Source: Anaerolineae bacterium
GTDB lineage: Bacteria > Chloroflexota > Anaerolineae > JAADDB01
DNA length: 7,756 bases
Assembly: GCA_015486895.1 (NCBI GenBank)
Contig: WFQT01000308.1
Location: 1 to 7,756, forward strand
Direction: 5' to 3'
The position numbers and the translations under genes are program-made. The notes under the pieces were generated by a model that searched no databases, was not told the DNA's origin, and saw only the letters and a list, made by a program, of their open reading frames with translations. Of the stretch, positions 5,759 through 7,756 are shown in pieces; the stretch's first letter is position 1, and each line of letters starts with the position of its first letter.

Positions 5759-5790
5759 GCGCAGGGAATGTGTCCTGCGCTTTTTCTTTT
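5759..5790 (+). terminator. Intrinsic (Rho-independent) terminator
   Basis: GCGCAGG (5759-5765) and CCTGCGC (5774-5780) form a perfect GC-rich 7-bp stem around an 8-base loop, followed at once by TTTTTCTTTT (5781-5790). This is a textbook plus-strand terminator. It is 265 bases beyond the rplS stop, so it probably ends a long rplS 3' UTR or a small RNA from the gap. It also separates rplS from the rnhB operon. Confidence 0.85.
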
Positions 5791-5880
5791 GGGCTGGGCA
5801 ATTCTACCCATTGGATTAACAATCCGCTCCATATGTAGATTGGATTGATATTCCGGTGATGAGCCGTACGGAATGCCCAG

Positions 5881-6540
5881 ATGGAGAAAGCGAGCGTGAT
5901 GATTGCTAAGCCCGGTTTGCGTGAAGAAGTTGCCGCCTGGCAAGCGGGCTATCAACTGGTTGCAGGCTTAGACGAAGCCGGTCGCGGCGCTTGGGCCGGC
6001 CCGGTATACGCGGCGGCGGTCATCCTGCCGCCACAGCCGGGACGGTTACGGCAGCAACTTGCTGGCGTTCGCGATTCTAAGACACTGACGCCCGCTGCCC
6101 GTGAAAAGCTTTTAAGCGTCATTGAGGAAATAGCCGTGGCTGTGGGGGTCGGATCGGCGACGCCAGCAGAGATCGATCGCAACGGCATCGTGCCGGCGAC
6201 ACGACTGGCCATGCGCCGGGCTTTGGCGGCTATCACCCCACCCGCCGATTATTTGCTGCTCGACTACATCACCTTGCCCCAGATCACGCTGCCCCAGCGT
6301 GCTTTCCCCCGGGGCGAGCAGGTTAGCCTCTCTGTGGCCGCTGCGTCCATCGTTGCCAAAGTGTACCGGGACCGACTGCTCGTCCACCTGGACAAAGAGT
6401 TCCCCGGCTACGGCTTTGCCCGGCACAAAGGCTACGGCACGGCTGCTCATCAGCAAGCGCTGGCCCGCTTGGGCGCGACATCGATCCACCGACATAGTTG
6501 GGCGCCCCTGCGCGCCCTCGCGGATATGGACAGTGACTGA
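5881..6540 (+). CDS. rnhB: Ribonuclease HII
   Basis: RNase HII cleaves RNA in RNA-DNA hybrids and starts removal of single ribonucleotides from DNA. The 219-residue product has the DEAGRG motif at 31-36, with catalytic Asp31 and Glu32 and the GRG substrate-sensing loop. It also has DSKTL at 65-69, the third acidic residue Asp128 in LLLDY, Glu146 at the fourth acidic position (usually Asp), AAASIVAKVYRDR at 153-165, and the C-terminal HKGYGT and HRHSW segments. Length is typical. ATG 5881 has only a weak GGA upstream. ATG 5899, preceded by GGAGAAAG, would give MIAKPGL and is a good alternative. It is the first gene of an rnhB - yraN - miaA run; its stop overlaps the yraN start. Confidence 0.95.
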   Translation: MEKASVMIAKPGLREEVAAWQAGYQLVAGLDEAGRGAWAGPVYAAAVILPPQPGRLRQQLAGVRDSKTLTPAAREKLLSVIEEIAVAVGVGSATPAEIDRNGIVPATRLAMRRALAAITPPADYLLLDYITLPQITLPQRAFPRGEQVSLSVAAASIVAKVYRDRLLVHLDKEFPGYGFARHKGYGTAAHQQALARLGATSIHRHSWAPLRALADMDSD

Positions 6541-6904
6541 AGCACGACAGCAGTTAGGCCGGCGCGGGGAAGAAATGGCCACGAAACTATTGCTTCGCCG
6601 CGGCTACACCATTTTAGGCCGAAACCTGCATGCCTCCCGCTGGGGTGAAATTGACATCCTAGCTCAGGACGGAGATTTCCTGGTTGTCGTGGAAGTGCGC
6701 ACCAGAAGGGGAGACCGTTTCGGGTCCGCCGGGGCCTCTATTGGCCCCACAAAGCAAGGTCGTTTGGCCAGATTAGCGCTTTGGGCCGTGGACACATACA
6801 ATTGGGAAGGAAGCTGGCGGGTAGACGTGGTGACTATCCAGATGGATAGCCGTGGCCGACTGCAAGAGATGCGGCTGCTGACGGATGCCGTGGAGGGATG
6901 CTGA
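6533..6904 (+). CDS. yraN: YraN (UPF0102) family nuclease-like protein
   Basis: This 123-residue protein belongs to the YraN/UPF0102 family, whose fold resembles PD-(D/E)xK endonucleases. Its cellular role is poorly defined. The family hallmarks are here: LGRRGEEMA near the N-terminus, a GYTILGRN segment at 24-31, then GEIDILAQDG at 38-47 with Glu39 and Asp41, and VVEVRTR at 52-58 with Glu54 and Arg56 in place of the common lysine. I chose GTG 6533 because it gives the normal short N-terminus before LGRRGE. The frame is open further upstream, but that part only overlaps rnhB. The start overlaps the rnhB stop by eight bases, pointing to translational coupling, and miaA begins one base after the stop. 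The rnhB-yraN pairing is common in bacteria. Confidence 0.9.
   Translation: MTEARQQLGRRGEEMATKLLLRRGYTILGRNLHASRWGEIDILAQDGDFLVVVEVRTRRGDRFGSAGASIGPTKQGRLARLALWAVDTYNWEGSWRVDVVTIQMDSRGRLQEMRLLTDAVEGC
6892..6897 (+). promoter_or_regulatory. Ribosome binding site of miaA inside yraN
   Basis: GGAGGG ends eight bases before ATG 6906 and lies within the last codons of yraN. It supports the miaA start and fits coupled translation along the operon. Confidence 0.7.
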
Positions 6905-6905
6905 A

Positions 6906-7756
6906 ATGCCAGGCAAACGCAAACCGCCCTTGATCGCAGTCGTCGGCCCGACGGCGGTGGGCAAAACGACGCTATCCATTCGTTTGGCGTTACGCTTCCA
7001 AGGTGAAATCGTTTCTGCTGACTCGCGGCAGGTGTACCGGGGCATGGATATCGGCTCCGCCAAAGCCAGCATTGAGGAACAAGCCATCGTGCCTCACCAC
7101 TTGCTGGACGTGGTAGCGCCGGATCAGCCGCTGACTTTGTCCATCTACCAAAAGCTCGCCTACCAAGCTATCGCAGAAATTGTGGGGCGGGGGAACGTTC
7201 CTTTTATCGTGGGAGGCAGCGGATTATACGTGCGAGCTGTGTTAGGGGGACTGACTATTCCGGCCGTGCCACCGCAGCCACAACTTCGGGCTGCTTTGGA
7301 GCGGATTGCCGCGCTGCGCGGGGCTACTTTTTTGCATCGCTGGCTGCAAGCTATGGACCTGGCTGCAGCCACTCGTATCGACTATCGCAATGTGCGCCGG
7401 GTCATTCGGGCGTTGGAGGTGATCCTGGCGAGCGGAAAACCAATGTCACCGGCACAACGGCAGGACCCACCGCCTTACCGGGTGTTGCGTATTGGGTTAA
7501 CACGTCCCCGGCCGGAGCTATACCGGCGGGTTGACCGACGCATCGAGCAAATGATAGCCGCCGGGCTGATCGACGAAGTGAAACGGCTGCTGGCGGCGGG
7601 ATACGACCCGGCTCTGCCGGCCATGAGCGGCATCGGCTACGGCGAAATGGTCGCCTATCTGCGCGGGGAAATATCGTTGGCAGAAGCAGTCCAGGGGATG
7701 AAGCAGCGCAGCCGGCGCTTTGTACGCCAGCAGGCAACCTGGTTCCGGGCCAATGA
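6906..7756 (+). CDS. miaA: tRNA dimethylallyltransferase, 3' end cut by the window
   Basis: MiaA transfers a dimethylallyl group to N6 of A37 in tRNAs that read codons beginning with U, the first step to ms2i6A, and so improves decoding. About 283 residues are present with no frame break; the family is usually 300-320, so only the last few dozen are missing. Visible motifs are the P-loop GPTAVGKT (14-21), SADSRQVYRGMDIGSAK (37-53) with catalytic Asp39, PHHLLDV (63-69), GGSGLY (103-108), NVRRVIRALEV in the middle, RRIEQMIAAGLIDEV, and the closing MKQRSRRFVRQQATWFR. Serine replaces the usual threonine in GGTGLY and in the KQ.TR segment, both mild changes. It starts one base after the yraN stop, preceded by GGAGGG. 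Confidence 0.96.
   Translation, partial: MPGKRKPPLIAVVGPTAVGKTTLSIRLALRFQGEIVSADSRQVYRGMDIGSAKASIEEQAIVPHHLLDVVAPDQPLTLSIYQKLAYQAIAEIVGRGNVPFIVGGSGLYVRAVLGGLTIPAVPPQPQLRAALERIAALRGATFLHRWLQAMDLAAATRIDYRNVRRVIRALEVILASGKPMSPAQRQDPPPYRVLRIGLTRPRPELYRRVDRRIEQMIAAGLIDEVKRLLAAGYDPALPAMSGIGYGEMVAYLRGEISLAEAVQGMKQRSRRFVRQQATWFRAN

Larger units (their letters stand above)
5494..5880. other. Non-coding gap between rplS and rnhB
   Basis: This 387-base gap holds no recognisable gene. Just after the rplS stop, a weak stem (GGA 5496-5498 with TCC 5511-5513) precedes a run of six T at 5514-5519, which might give partial termination. A 7-base stem with a 3-base loop lies at 5604-5620 (CTTGTAC with GTGCAAG, one wobble). 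It is followed by the inverted-repeat element at 5629-5693, the terminator at 5759-5790, and a hairpin at 5850-5874 (ATTCCG with CGGAAT) immediately before rnhB. A 26-residue hydrophobic mini-ORF overlaps the terminator. I found no convincing promoter for rnhB. Confidence 0.65.

Noticed and set aside
6299..6532. Upstream extension of the yraN frame into rnhB
   Set aside because: The extension gives 78 extra residues not found in the family and lies wholly within rnhB; GTG 6533 gives the normal length.
6112..6582. 156-codon minus-strand frame opposite rnhB
   Set aside because: GC-rich antisense shadow of a verified RNase HII gene.

Overview
The window looks like ordinary chromosomal DNA from a free-living bacterium, most likely a member of the Chloroflexota (Anaerolineae/Caldilineae-like). 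I infer that placement from the style of the secreted thermitase-type protease, with an SdrD-like domain, a fibronectin-like domain and a C-terminal FLP-containing tail, and from the rplS / rnhB / yraN / miaA housekeeping order. It is not proven. No phage, plasmid, insertion sequence, CRISPR array, tRNA or rRNA gene was seen.

Layout. Positions 1-456 are non-coding and hold several hairpin or palindromic elements. Positions 457-2259 (minus strand) encode a complete 600-residue secreted subtilisin-like protease. Positions 2260-3235 are a 976-base divergent gap with two repeat-like hairpin elements and a perfect consensus sigma-70 promoter at 2809-2837. That promoter points at an acyl-CoA ligase gene (3236-4975, plus) across a leader of about 390 bases. 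A short gap with an extended -10 promoter precedes rplS (ribosomal protein L19, about 5125-5493). Positions 5494-5880 are non-coding and hold a 65-base inverted-repeat element and a clear intrinsic terminator at 5759-5790. A tightly packed operon, rnhB - yraN - miaA, then runs to the right edge, where miaA is cut off.

How the genes fit together. The right half is translation and genome maintenance: L19 for the ribosome, RNase HII for removing ribonucleotides from DNA, a YraN-family nuclease-like protein, and MiaA for tRNA modification. The acyl-CoA ligase activates fatty acids for degradation or lipid synthesis. The protease acts outside the cytoplasm. The protease and ligase are divergent neighbours with no evident shared pathway.

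The most notable non-gene signals are the perfect promoter with its long unexplained leader, and a set of related degenerate palindromic elements in three intergenic gaps. Two of these share exact 10-base words. Two very short ORFs with strong Shine-Dalgarno sequences also deserve a check. I did not find a convincing new multi-gene system.
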